Shown: one piece after another, positions 1 to 7,655 of the stretch
Layout of the letters: each line of letters begins with the position of its first letter
Numbering within the stretch: the first letter of the stretch is position 1
The notes under the pieces: generated by a model
Databases searched by the model: none
Seen by the model: the letters and a program-made list of their open reading frames with translations, nothing else
What the model was told of the DNA's origin: nothing
Source of the DNA: an uncultured Oscillospiraceae bacterium
Lineage (GTDB): Bacteria > Bacillota > Clostridia > Oscillospirales > Acutalibacteraceae
Direction of reading: 5' to 3'
Assembly (NCBI GenBank): GCA_905192745.1
Contig: CAJJLZ010000049.1
Location: 1 to 8,788 of the forward strand
DNA length: 8,788 nt
Translations under genes and position numbers: made by a program

Positions 1-12
1 GGCGGCGCAATC

Positions 13-34
13 GAGAAATGCTCTCGCATTTCTC
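13..34. repeat. Perfect 9-bp hairpin near left edge
   Basis: GAGAAATGC (13-21) is separated by the four bases TCTC from its exact reverse complement GCATTTCTC (26-34). No T-run follows on either strand, so it is not a standard intrinsic terminator. It lies just downstream of a predicted leftward promoter, so it would sit in the 5' leader of a gene leaving the window. GGCGGC at 1-6 is also complementary to GCCGCC at 61-66, but these lie on opposite sides of that promoter. The function is unknown. Confidence 0.5.
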
Positions 35-43
35 CTGAACGGC

Positions 44-72
44 ATTATACCATGATTTTAGCCGCCGGACAA
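44..72 (-). promoter_or_regulatory. Predicted leftward sigma-A promoter
   Basis: On the - strand the -35 is TTGTCC (67-72, four of six consensus matches), the spacer is 17 bases, and the -10 is a perfect TATAAT (44-49). The -10 is preceded by TG one base upstream (an extended -10). The start site would fall near base 37. The promoter points out of the window, back to back with the MATE promoter, so an unseen divergent gene is implied. An ATG at 29 on the - strand, with AGGAG only two bases upstream, opens a frame to the edge; the spacing is too short to call it. Confidence 0.5.
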
Positions 73-96
73 TCCTGCAATTCTTCGCCGCGGGGC

Positions 97-125
97 TTGA
101 CAGGCCGGGGCGCTTCCTTTATAAT
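97..125 (+). promoter_or_regulatory. Consensus sigma-A promoter of the MATE gene
   Basis: TTGACA (97-102), an exact 17-base spacer and TATAAT (120-125) match the sigma-A consensus at all twelve positions. Transcription should begin near base 132 and run toward the MATE gene, giving a leader of about 180-195 bases. Strength is inferred only from the consensus match. No clear operator palindrome overlaps the hexamers, although CCGCGG occurs at 88-93, between the two divergent -35 elements. Confidence 0.8.
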
Positions 126-167
126 ACCTGTACAATTCCCCTGCGGGTCAATAATAAGTGAGAAGTC

Positions 168-204
168 ACCACTTTGAAAAATTCTTCAGGGTGGTTTTTA
201 TTTT
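168..204 (+). terminator. Early intrinsic terminator in the MATE leader (possible attenuator)
   Basis: ACCACTTTGAA (168-178) pairs with TTCAGGGTGGT (185-195) as an 11-bp stem with two G-U pairs and a six-base loop. It runs directly into a T-rich tract (195-204, broken by one A). It lies about 40 bases downstream of the predicted transcription start and more than 100 bases before the MATE start codon. It could therefore stop most transcripts unless antiterminated. GTGA (158-161) and TCAC (166-169) form a small hairpin that overlaps the base of the stem and could compete with it. I recognise no known riboswitch class here. Confidence 0.6.
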
Positions 205-313
205 ATGTCTGCTGAACAATGAAACAATGAAAAATACAACCGCAAACGGCTTTATTCCGCAAGCATTATTTTGCGTTATTCTGCGCCGCCCCGCATCCGT
301 CAGGCGCCGCTAT

Positions 314-320
314 GGAGGGA
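314..320 (+). promoter_or_regulatory. Ribosome binding site GGAGGGA pointing to a TTG start
   Basis: GGAGGGA (positions 314-320 include its core) lies six bases before the TTG at 327, an ideal spacing. It lies inside the reading frame if the ATG at 312 is used. The ATG at 312 has only a weak AGG seven bases upstream. This favours TTG 327 as the translation start. Confidence 0.6.
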
Positions 321-326
321 TCTTTT

Positions 327-1769
327 TTGTCCGGCAATGAAAAAACCATCCGCGGCCGGATCACCGCCTTTTTCCGTGATCCGGCCTTTTTCCGCACTCT
401 GTTCGTGCTGTCCCTGCCTATTGTGATTCAGAATCTTTTAGTTTCCTCCCTGAACATGATCGACACGGTAATGATCGGCCGGGTGGGGGAAAACGAAGTG
501 GCCGCCGTCGGGGTGGCTAACCAGTATTTTTTTCTGCTGCAAATGGGAATGAACGGCATCGCGTCGGGCTGCAGCGTATTTATCTCCCAGTATTGGGGAA
601 GCGGCAACCGCTCCGGGATTTATCGGGTGCTGGGGATCGGCTTCCTGAGCATGCTGGCGGTTGGGGCGGCCTTCACCCTTCCGGCGCTGCTGATTCCCGC
701 GCCGATCATCCGTCTGTTCTCCCGTGACGCGGCTGTGCAGGCGCTGGGCCGGGATTACCTGCTGATCGTCTGTCTGAGCTATCTGCCCACCGCGGTCAGC
801 TTCCTGCTGGCCAACGCTCACCGGAGTATCGGAAACGCAGTCTCCCCCATGCTGATCAGCCTTGGCGCGGTGGGGATCAACACCCTGTTCAATTACCTGC
901 TGATTTTTGGAAAGCTCGGCCTGCCCGTGCTGGGGGTAAAGGGAGCGGCTATCGCTACTCTGATCGCCCGGGTGGCGGAATGCGCGCTGCTTCTCCTGTT
1001 CAGCCTGCGGAAACAATGTCCGCTGCGGGGAAAAGGGCGGGAATATCTGGGCTTTTCCGCCGCCTTCTTCCGGAAGGCCTATGCCACCATCCTCCCCATT
1101 GTGCTCAACGAAGGATGCTGGGGTCTCGGTTTTGTCCTGTATACCGTAGCCTATGGCTTCATCGGCACCCACGCCATCGCCGCGACCAACATCACCAACA
1201 CCGTGCAGAATCTGTTCCTGGTGCTCTGTCTGGGGATCGCCAGCGCGTCCCTCGTGATGATCGGCAATCAGATCGGGATGGGCCGTCCCGAAACCGCCCG
1301 GCGGTACGCCCATAAATTCGCGCTCATCGCCGCAGCGCTGGGAATCGTGCTTGGAGCGATTCTGTTCGCCTGCGCCCCGCTGATCCTGTCCTTTTTCGAG
1401 GTTTCCTCCGAAGCCTCCCGCGCGGCCGTTGCCATCCTGCGGATTTTCGGTGTGGTTTTCACCGCCCGGCTGCTGAATACGCTGGTAATCATCGGGGTAT
1501 TCCGCGGCGGCGGGGACGCGGCTTATGCTCTGAAACTGGAGGCGGGAACCATGTGGGGGATCGGGGTCCCCCTCGCCTTTCTCGGCGCCTGCGTGTTCCG
1601 CCTTCCGGTGGAACGGGTCGCGCTGCTGATTTGCGTTGAGGAGCTTGTCAAATGCACCTTTGTGCTCCTCCGGCTGAAAAGCGGGAAATGGCTCCATCCT
1701 ATGGAAGGATATCCCCCGGCGGAAAGCCCGGACGCCGACCCCGAAGAAGGAGGCTGTCCTACGGTATGA
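327..1769 (+). CDS. MATE-family multidrug/cation antiporter
   Basis: This encodes an integral membrane efflux protein of the multidrug and toxic compound extrusion family, expected to expel cationic drugs or metabolites in exchange for sodium ions or protons. The product is 480 residues from TTG 327 or 485 from ATG 312, close to the family norm of about 450. About twelve hydrophobic segments are spread through it. The N-terminal part has the family-like stretch SLPIVIQNLLVSSLNMIDT followed by VMIGRVGE, and the second half starts near the segment beginning ILPIVLNEGCWG, consistent with two MatE repeats. The last 25 residues are polar and proline-rich and should lie in the cytoplasm. The substrate cannot be read from the sequence. 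The gene is monocistronic: it has its own consensus promoter and a terminator-containing leader, and it ends at a strong hairpin facing the leuD end. TTG 327 is chosen because of its ribosome binding site. Confidence 0.9.
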   Translation: MSGNEKTIRGRITAFFRDPAFFRTLFVLSLPIVIQNLLVSSLNMIDTVMIGRVGENEVAAVGVANQYFFLLQMGMNGIASGCSVFISQYWGSGNRSGIYRVLGIGFLSMLAVGAAFTLPALLIPAPIIRLFSRDAAVQALGRDYLLIVCLSYLPTAVSFLLANAHRSIGNAVSPMLISLGAVGINTLFNYLLIFGKLGLPVLGVKGAAIATLIARVAECALLLLFSLRKQCPLRGKGREYLGFSAAFFRKAYATILPIVLNEGCWGLGFVLYTVAYGFIGTHAIAATNITNTVQNLFLVLCLGIASASLVMIGNQIGMGRPETARRYAHKFALIAAALGIVLGAILFACAPLILSFFEVSSEASRAAVAILRIFGVVFTARLLNTLVIIGVFRGGGDAAYALKLEAGTMWGIGVPLAFLGACVFRLPVERVALLICVEELVKCTFVLLRLKSGKWLHPMEGYPPAESPDADPEEGGCPTV

Positions 1770-1821
1770 TAACAATCGCCAGCTGGAATGCCGGCTGTAA
1801 CGCGGAATTCTTATCGTCAAC

Positions 1822-1861
1822 GTAAAAGGGAGGGGATGCACACGCATCCCCTCCCTTTTAC
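1822..1861. terminator. Bidirectional intrinsic terminator
   Basis: Bases 1822-1839 and 1844-1861 form a perfect 18-bp inverted repeat around the loop ACAC. The outer stem is A/T-rich and the inner stem is G/C-rich, so a run of four T appears at the 3' end of the stem on both strands. It lies 53 bases after the MATE stop and 19 bases after the leuD stop, between two converging genes. It should end both transcripts and stop read-through into the opposite gene. Confidence 0.9.
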
Positions 1862-1880
1862 ACATAGGCGGGATAAGACT

Positions 1881-2369
1881 TTACAGTCGGTCCTTGATGG
1901 AGTTGAGCAGACCGCCTTTTTCAATGATATTCTGGATAAAGGGCGGGAACGGCTCGGCCTGATAGGTCTTGCCGGTGGTGAGATTCTCGATCACGCCGGT
2001 GCCGAAATCCACCTTCACCTGATCGCCGTTCCTGATATCCTTCGCCGCCTCGTCGCACTCCAGAATCGCCAGCCCGATATTGATGGCGTTTCGGTAGAAG
2101 ATGCGGGCGAAGGTGGAGGCGATGACGCAGGAAATCCCGCTCGCCTTGATGGCGATGGGGGCGTGTTCGCGGGAGGAGCCGCAGCCGAAGTTTTTCTCCG
2201 CGACCATAATATCGCCGGTCTGCACGTTGTTCACGAACTCCTTGTCGATATCTTCCATGCAGTGCGCGGCCAGCTCCTCATGCTTGGAGGTGTTGAGGTA
2301 CCGCGCGGGGATGATAACGTCGGTATCGACGTTGTCGCCGTATTTATGTACTCTGCCCTGTGCAATCAT
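1881..2369 (-). CDS. leuD: 3-isopropylmalate/(R)-2-methylmalate dehydratase small subunit
   Basis: This is the swivel-domain subunit of the iron-sulfur isomerase that moves a hydroxyl group on 2-isopropylmalate (leucine synthesis) or citramalate (isoleucine via citramalate). At 162 residues it is the short, stand-alone type found in archaea and clostridia, not the roughly 200-residue enterobacterial type. Family motifs are GDNVDTDVIIPARYL (11-25), NFGCGSSREHAP (60-71, with the substrate-binding arginine region) and FYRNAINIGLA. The loop YLNTS near residues 24-28 lies where this family sets substrate chain specificity, but I cannot decide the substrate from it. Start ATG 2369 has a purine-rich GGAAAGGACAGGG upstream. 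It is the last gene of the ilvB-to-leuD unit, 27 bases after leuC, and ends just before the bidirectional terminator. Confidence 0.95.
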   Translation of the reverse strand: MIAQGRVHKYGDNVDTDVIIPARYLNTSKHEELAAHCMEDIDKEFVNNVQTGDIMVAEKNFGCGSSREHAPIAIKASGISCVIASTFARIFYRNAINIGLAILECDEAAKDIRNGDQVKVDFGTGVIENLTTGKTYQAEPFPPFIQNIIEKGGLLNSIKDRL

Positions 2370-2396
2370 AATCTGATCCCTGTCCTTTCCTCTTGA

Positions 2397-3662
2397 TTAG
2401 TCCAGCGCCGCCGGATCGGAGATAGTACCGGTAACGGCGGACGCCGCCGCGACGTACGGGTTGGCAAGGTAAACCTCGCTGTCCACATGGCCCATCCGGC
2501 CGACAAAGTTGCGGTTGGTGGTGGACACGGCCCGCTCGCCGGCGGCAAGAATGCCCATATGTCCGCCGAGGCAGGGGCCGCAGGTCGGGGTGGAGACCAC
2601 CGCGCCGGCGCCGACGAAGATGTCGAACAGCCCTTCGTGCATGGCGTCCAGCCAGATCTGCTGGGTGGCGGGGATGACGATGCAGCGCACGCCCTTCGCA
2701 ACCTTACGGCCCTTCAGGATCTCGGCTGCGGCGCGCAGATCCTCCAGCCGTCCGTTGGTGCAGGAGCCGATGACCGCCTGATCGATTTTGACCTGACCGT
2801 TGCATTCATCGATGGTTTTGGTGTTTTCCGGCAGATGGGGGAACGCGACGGTGGGACGCAGCGCGGCGAGATCGATCTCGATCACCTCGTCGTATTCGGC
2901 GTCCGGGTCGGCCTCGTACACCACGGGGGTGCGCTGGAAGCGGCCCTCCACATATTTCATGGTCACGTCGTCCACCGGGAAGATGCCGTTCTTCGCGCCG
3001 GCTTCGATCGCCATGTTCGCGATGCAGAGACGGTCGTCAATGGAAAGGCTGGCAACGCCCGGGCCGGTGAATTCCAGCGAGCGGTAAAGCGCGCCGTCCA
3101 CCCCGATCATGCCGATTAGGTGGAGGATGACGTCCTTGCCGCCGACATACTGCGAGGGTTTGCCGGTCAGCACGATTTTCAGGGCCGAAGGCACCTTGAA
3201 CCACGCGGTGCCGGTCGCCATACCGGCCGCAAGGTCGGTGGAGCCCACGCCGGTGGAGAACGCGCCCAGCGCGCCGTAGGTACAGGTGTGGCTGTCCGCG
3301 CCGATGATGCAGTCGCCCGGGCCAACCAGTCCCTGCTCCGGCAGGACGGCGTGCTCCACGCCCATCCGGCCCACGTCGAAGAAGTTCTCCACGTCGTATT
3401 TGCCGGCGAAGGCGCGCACCCGCTTGACCTGCTCGGCCGCCTTGATGTCCTTGTTCGGGGTGAAGTGGTCCATCACCAGCGCGACGCGGGATTTGTCAAA
3501 CACGCCGCAGGCCCCGCAGCGCTCAAACTCGTTGACCGCGACGGGAGAGGTGATGTCGTTGCCCAGACAAAGATCGAGCTTCGCTTCGATCAGTTGTCCG
3601 GCCTTGACCTCCGGCAGGCCGGCGTGGGCCGCCAGAATCTTCTGTGTCATTGTCATGCCCAT
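2397..3662 (-). CDS. leuC: 3-isopropylmalate/(R)-2-methylmalate dehydratase large subunit
   Basis: This is the catalytic, aconitase-fold subunit that carries a [4Fe-4S] cluster and pairs with the downstream leuD product. At 421 residues it belongs to the shorter LeuC/HacA-type group, not the roughly 466-residue enterobacterial type. The three cluster cysteines are visible: C301 in GSCTNGRLEDL, and C361 and C364 in TCGPCLGGH. Other family blocks are DHFTPNKD and GADSHTCTYGALGAFSTGVGSTD near 121-143. Start ATG 3662 is chosen because AGGAGGT (3672-3678) sits nine bases upstream; ATGs at codons 3 and 5 are less well spaced. Lying directly after cimA in an operon with an apparent isoleucine T-box, it may isomerise citramalate as well as, or instead of, isopropylmalate. 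This substrate assignment is inference. Confidence 0.95.
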   Translation of the reverse strand: MGMTMTQKILAAHAGLPEVKAGQLIEAKLDLCLGNDITSPVAVNEFERCGACGVFDKSRVALVMDHFTPNKDIKAAEQVKRVRAFAGKYDVENFFDVGRMGVEHAVLPEQGLVGPGDCIIGADSHTCTYGALGAFSTGVGSTDLAAGMATGTAWFKVPSALKIVLTGKPSQYVGGKDVILHLIGMIGVDGALYRSLEFTGPGVASLSIDDRLCIANMAIEAGAKNGIFPVDDVTMKYVEGRFQRTPVVYEADPDAEYDEVIEIDLAALRPTVAFPHLPENTKTIDECNGQVKIDQAVIGSCTNGRLEDLRAAAEILKGRKVAKGVRCIVIPATQQIWLDAMHEGLFDIFVGAGAVVSTPTCGPCLGGHMGILAAGERAVSTTNRNFVGRMGHVDSEVYLANPYVAAASAVTGTISDPAALD

Positions 3663-3671
3663 GATTCGGAT

Positions 3672-3678
3672 ACCTCCT
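3672..3678 (-). promoter_or_regulatory. Consensus ribosome binding site of leuC
   Basis: AGGAGGT on the - strand, nine bases before ATG 3662, is the best Shine-Dalgarno sequence in the operon. It fixes the first of three closely spaced in-frame ATGs as the leuC start. Confidence 0.8.
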
Positions 3679-3719
3679 AGTTTTGATAAACAATCGTTGG
3701 AAAGCTGTATGCGTTGGGA

Positions 3720-5303
3720 TCACACGGCCGGAGCCGCTTCCCCCTCGGAAACCAGTTTATATTCAATGGAATCGCTCAGCGCGGCCCAGCTGGCCTCGAT
3801 CACGTCCCCCGCGACCCCGACGGTGGTCCATTCCCGCACCCCGTCGGTGGAGGTGATGAGGACGCGGACCCGCGCCGCCGTCGCCTGCTTGGAATCCATC
3901 ACCCGGACCTTGTAGTCCACCAGATGGACGGGGGCCAGACTGGGGTAAAAACCGGAAAGCGCGGTGCGAAGCGCCTTATCCAGCGCGTTAACCGGCCCGT
4001 TTCCTTCCCCGGCCGCGATCTGGGACTGCTCCCCCACCTGCACCTTGAGGGTCGCCACCGCGCTCTGATCCGGCGCGTGGGGCATCTCCCCGGTAATGCG
4101 GTAATAGGCGAGCTGGAAATAGGGGGTCGCCCGGCCGAGGCATTTGCGCACCAGCAGTTCGAAGCTGCCGTCCGCCCCCTCGTACTGGTAGCCCTCCAGC
4201 TCCATCCGCTTGAGCTCGTCGAGGATGGTTTTCAGCTCGGGCGAGGATTTCTGGATGGAGGGGTAATACCGGCGGATTTTTTCCAGCACCGCGCCCCGTC
4301 CGCTCACCTCGCTCATCAGGAAGCGGCGTTCATTCCCCACCGTCTCGGGATTGATATGTTCGAAGGTCATGGAATTTTTCAGCACCCCGTCCGCGTGCAT
4401 CCCCGCCTTGTGGGCGAAGGCGCTGGAGCCGACATACGGCTCGCCGCGGTTCAGCCGGATGTTCGCAACCTCCGCCATACTGCGCGCGGTCTCGGTCAGC
4501 CGGGGCATGTTGTCCTCCGGGATACAGGCGCAGCCCATCTTGAGCTGGAGGTTCGGGATGATGGTGGAAAGGTTGGCGTTGCCGCTCCGCTCCCCAAAGC
4601 CAAGATAGGTCCCCTGCACATGACCGGCTCCGGCCGCCACCGCCATAATCGAATTGGCGGCCGCCATTCCCCCGTCGTTATGGGTATGAATGCCGACCAT
4701 GTCCCCAAACCGTTCCGTCACCGCCCGGGTGATTTCGAAGACCTCCTGCGGGAAGGTCCCGCCGTTGGTATCGCAGAGGGCGAGCACATCGGCTCCCGCC
4801 TCCGCGGCAGCGGCGAGCGCCTTCATGGCGAACGCCGGGTTGGCTTTGTAGCCGTCGAAAAAATGCTCCGCGTCAAAGATCACCCGCTTGCCCTTTCCCT
4901 TGAAGAAGGCGACGGTATCCGCGATCATGGCGAAGTTTTCCTCCTCCGTGGTCTGGAGGATATCCCGCACATGGAGATCCCAGCATTTGCCGAAGAGGGC
5001 GACCGCCTCGGTTCCCGCGGTCAGCAGGGCCTGCACGTTCGCATCCTCCTCCGCCCGGATGCCCTTGCGGCGGGTGGAGCCAAACGCCACCAGCCGGGAA
5101 TTTTTCAGCTTCAGCTCCCCCGCGCGGTGGAAAAATTCCATATCCTTGGGGTTGGAGCCGGGATTCCCCGCCTCGATGTAGGGGACGCCCAGCCTGTCCA
5201 GCAGGCGGGCCACCGTCAGCTTATCCTCCACCGAAAAGGAGATGCCCTCCCCCTGCGCGCCGTCCCGCAGGGTGGAATCCAGTATTTCAACAAGACGTTT
5301 CAT
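3720..5303 (-). CDS. cimA: (R)-citramalate synthase
   Basis: This condenses pyruvate and acetyl-CoA to (R)-citramalate, the entry step of the threonine-independent route to 2-oxobutyrate and isoleucine. The N-terminal DRE-TIM (HMGL-like) barrel shows LDSTLRDGAQGEGISFS (catalytic R13 and D14), IEAGNPGSNPKD, CDTNGG and the metal-binding HTH at 206-208 (GIHTHNDGG). HKAGMHADG at 298-306 follows in the linker region. Residues from about 390 on form the LeuA-type dimer regulatory domain, where isoleucine would be expected to inhibit. The GNPGSNPKD block and the length (527 residues) fit the CimA-like subfamily and not 2-isopropylmalate synthase LeuA. Start ATG 5303 is preferred. A TTG ten codons upstream (5333) also keeps the frame open but lies before the AAAGGAT that should be the ribosome binding site. 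It lies 54 bases after ilvN and 57 bases before leuC. Confidence 0.92.
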   Translation of the reverse strand: MKRLVEILDSTLRDGAQGEGISFSVEDKLTVARLLDRLGVPYIEAGNPGSNPKDMEFFHRAGELKLKNSRLVAFGSTRRKGIRAEEDANVQALLTAGTEAVALFGKCWDLHVRDILQTTEEENFAMIADTVAFFKGKGKRVIFDAEHFFDGYKANPAFAMKALAAAAEAGADVLALCDTNGGTFPQEVFEITRAVTERFGDMVGIHTHNDGGMAAANSIMAVAAGAGHVQGTYLGFGERSGNANLSTIIPNLQLKMGCACIPEDNMPRLTETARSMAEVANIRLNRGEPYVGSSAFAHKAGMHADGVLKNSMTFEHINPETVGNERRFLMSEVSGRGAVLEKIRRYYPSIQKSSPELKTILDELKRMELEGYQYEGADGSFELLVRKCLGRATPYFQLAYYRITGEMPHAPDQSAVATLKVQVGEQSQIAAGEGNGPVNALDKALRTALSGFYPSLAPVHLVDYKVRVMDSKQATAARVRVLITSTDGVREWTTVGVAGDVIEASWAALSDSIEYKLVSEGEAAPAV

Positions 5304-5357
5304 CGGAATATCGCATCCTTTCGTCCCGGCCAAAAGCCTGCATGGCGGGAGCCGGAA

Positions 5358-5882
5358 TCAGGTTTCGTCGTGAATGGTGCCGTCCCCCCGCTGGAGGGCG
5401 TTGATGCCGGTGCGGGCCATTTCCAGAACGCCGTACCGTTCGAGCTGCTCCACAAACGCGTCCACTTCCTCGGTCTGGCCGGTCATCTCCAGCGTTACCG
5501 TGCTTTCACCGATATCCAGCACCCGCGCGCCGTAGGCCTGCACCATCTTGAGCACCGTACCCCGGGAGGGACCGGCCGCCCGCACTTTCACCAGCAGCAG
5601 CTCGCTGTTGGAGCATTCCTCCGGCTCCAGCACCTTGACGGTGAGAATATCCTCCAGCTTGAGGAGCTGGCGGGTGAGCTGGGCAAAGGTCGCCTCGTCC
5701 CCCGCCACCAGCAGGGTCAGGCGGGAATAGGCCGGGTTTTCGGTCGTGCAGGCCACGATGGAATCAATATTGAAGCCGCGGCGGGAGAACAATCCCGCCA
5801 CCCGGAGGAGCACGCCGGGATGGTTCACCGCCAGCACGGCGAAAACCGCTTTATTGTCGTCCTTAACATTCATGGCGCTCAT
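5358..5882 (-). CDS. ilvN: Acetolactate synthase small (regulatory) subunit
   Basis: This is the regulatory partner of the acetohydroxyacid synthase catalytic subunit encoded just upstream; it raises activity and confers feedback inhibition by branched-chain amino acids. The 174 residues match the usual IlvN/IlvH length of 160-175. An N-terminal ACT domain spans about residues 14-85 (FAVLAVNHPGVLLRVAGLFS, then RRGFNIDSIVACTTENP). The C-terminal domain begins around SELLLVKVRAAGPSR and contains the family-like GARVLDIGESTVTLEMTG. Start ATG 5882 has GGAAGGG seven bases upstream; the second ATG at 5873 is too far from it. The gene starts 26 bases after the ilvB stop, so the two subunits are likely made together from one message. 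Confidence 0.95.
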   Translation of the reverse strand: MSAMNVKDDNKAVFAVLAVNHPGVLLRVAGLFSRRGFNIDSIVACTTENPAYSRLTLLVAGDEATFAQLTRQLLKLEDILTVKVLEPEECSNSELLLVKVRAAGPSRGTVLKMVQAYGARVLDIGESTVTLEMTGQTEEVDAFVEQLERYGVLEMARTGINALQRGDGTIHDET

Positions 5883-5908
5883 AACAGGCCCTTCCTTTCT
5901 CTCAGCCG

Positions 5909-7603
5909 TCAGTTCTCCGCCTTTTTCTCAAAGGCGCCCATTTCCTCGATGATATCGTCCACCGTGCCGCCGGGCGGGATCATGGGCAGAACGTTCACAT
6001 CCGGGGATATCCGGCAGTCCACCACCACCGGCCCGCCGGCGGCAAGGGCGGCCTTCAGCACCGGCTCCACTTCGTCGGTGCGGGTGATCCGCATCCCCGT
6101 GCAGCCGAACGCTTCCGCCAGCTTGACGAGGTCGGTTTTGCGGTGGGGATCGGTGGCCGAGAAACGGCGGCCGTAAAAGACCTTCTGCCACTGCCGCACC
6201 ATCCCGAGCACCTGATTGTTCATCACCAGCACCACGATCGGAAAGTCGTACGAGGCCAGCGTGGTCAGCTCGTTCAGATTCATATGGAAGCTGCCGTCCC
6301 CCGACACCAGCACCACCCGCCGGCCGGGGAAGGCCGCCTGTGCGCCGATGGCCGCGCCCAGCCCATACCCCATCGTCCCCAGCCCGCCGGAGGTGAGCAA
6401 GGTGCGGGGCTGCCGGAACTCATAGTGCTGGGCCGTCCACATCTGATGCTGCCCCACGTCGGTGGCGATAACCGCGTCGTCCGGGGTAAGGGCGCGCAGG
6501 GTATGGAGAATGTGCAGCGGGTCGGGCGGAGAGGCCGGGTCGGCAGTGTTCGCCGTCCACCCGTGCCGCCGGGCGGTCGTCTCCGCCGTCCAGACGGGGT
6601 GGACGGCCGGCTCCGCCCGTTCGGTCAGGATGCGGAGCACTTCCTTCAGGTCACCGGCCAGACGGACGGCGGCGGCCACGTTTTTGTCAAATTCCGCATG
6701 GTCAATATCGATGTGGACCACCTGTGCATTCGGGGCGAAGCCGGTGCGGTTTCCCGCCACCCGGTCGGAGAAGCGCGCCCCGCAGACCAGCAGCAGGTCG
6801 CAGTCCTTCGCCGCCTTATTCGCCGCGAGGGTACCGTGCATCCCCACCATCCCCAGCCACAGCCGGTGGGAGGGCGGGAACCCGCCGATCCCCATCATGG
6901 AGGCACACACCGGGATATCCAGCTTTTCCGCCAGGACAAGCAGCTCCGCTTCCGCGCCGGAGGAGATCACGCCGCCGCCGAAATAGATCAGCGGACGCTC
7001 ACAGGCCGCCAGCTTTTCCAACGCCATCGCCAGCCGCTCCTCCTTGGGAGGCGGGCAGGGACGGGGGACGGCGGCGGGTTTCGGCTCGTATTCGGTCATG
7101 GCGGCGGTGATATCCTTCGGAATATCGATCAGCACCGGGCCGGGCCGCCCGCTCTGCGCGATGCGGAACGCCTCCCGCACAGTGTCGGCCAGCTCTTCCG
7201 CCTTTTTCACAATAAAATTATGCTTGGTCACCGGCATGGTGATGCCGGTGATATCCACCTCCTGAAACGAATCCCGCCCGAGGAGGGGAACCGACACGTT
7301 CCCCGTGATCGCCACCATCGGAATCGAGTCCATATACGCGGTGGCAATACCGGTCACCAGATTGGTCGCGCCCGGGCCGGAGGTGGCGATGCACACCCCC
7401 ACCTTCCCCGTCGCGCGGGCATAGCCGTCCGCCGCGTGGGAAGCGCCCTGCTCATGGGCGGTCAGCACATGGCGGATACGGTCGCTGTATTTGTAAAGCG
7501 CGTCGTAAATGTTCAGCACCGCGCCGCCGGGGTAGCCGAATACCGTATCCACCCCCTGCTCCAGCAGGCATTCCACCAACACGTCCGAACCGTTCAGCAT
7601 CAT
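5909..7603 (-). CDS. ilvB: Acetolactate synthase large (catalytic) subunit
   Basis: This thiamine-diphosphate enzyme joins pyruvate with pyruvate or 2-oxobutyrate to give acetolactate (valine, leucine) or acetohydroxybutyrate (isoleucine). The 564 residues fit the family. The N-terminal domain has GYPGGAVLNIYDALY and the catalytic glutamate E51 in AHEQGASHAADGYARATG. The central FAD-type domain follows. The C-terminal domain has the thiamine-diphosphate/Mg motif running from GDGS (435-438) to NN (462-463). QEVDITGIT and the C-terminal GMVRQWQ region are typical of acetohydroxyacid synthases and unlike other members of the superfamily. Two adjacent ATGs (7603 and 7600) follow AAAGGATGAG; the first is used here. 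It is the first gene of the operon, 52 bases after the T-box terminator, so its transcription is under T-box control. Confidence 0.96.
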   Translation of the reverse strand: MMLNGSDVLVECLLEQGVDTVFGYPGGAVLNIYDALYKYSDRIRHVLTAHEQGASHAADGYARATGKVGVCIATSGPGATNLVTGIATAYMDSIPMVAITGNVSVPLLGRDSFQEVDITGITMPVTKHNFIVKKAEELADTVREAFRIAQSGRPGPVLIDIPKDITAAMTEYEPKPAAVPRPCPPPKEERLAMALEKLAACERPLIYFGGGVISSGAEAELLVLAEKLDIPVCASMMGIGGFPPSHRLWLGMVGMHGTLAANKAAKDCDLLLVCGARFSDRVAGNRTGFAPNAQVVHIDIDHAEFDKNVAAAVRLAGDLKEVLRILTERAEPAVHPVWTAETTARRHGWTANTADPASPPDPLHILHTLRALTPDDAVIATDVGQHQMWTAQHYEFRQPRTLLTSGGLGTMGYGLGAAIGAQAAFPGRRVVLVSGDGSFHMNLNELTTLASYDFPIVVLVMNNQVLGMVRQWQKVFYGRRFSATDPHRKTDLVKLAEAFGCTGMRITRTDEVEPVLKAALAAGGPVVVDCRISPDVNVLPMIPPGGTVDDIIEEMGAFEKKAEN

Positions 7604-7655
7604 GGGAACTCATCCTTTCTAACCAGTAGAGGAGGCCGGGGAAAACCGGATGCTC

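Noticed and set aside
158..340. A 60-codon frame from GTG 158 as a leader peptide
   Set aside because: It has no ribosome binding site and would be translated straight through the terminator hairpin.
438..1865. A 475-codon - strand frame opposite the MATE gene
   Set aside because: Its product is hydrophilic and without domain signals, it runs through the shared terminator, and the + strand frame is a clear membrane transporter.
3714..6176. A very long open frame on the + strand (about 820 codons) opposite cimA, ilvN and ilvB
   Set aside because: It spans three well-supported genes and the gaps between them, its translation is low-complexity and rich in H, R, G and P, and it resembles no family. 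It is the expected mirror of GC-rich codon use on the other strand.
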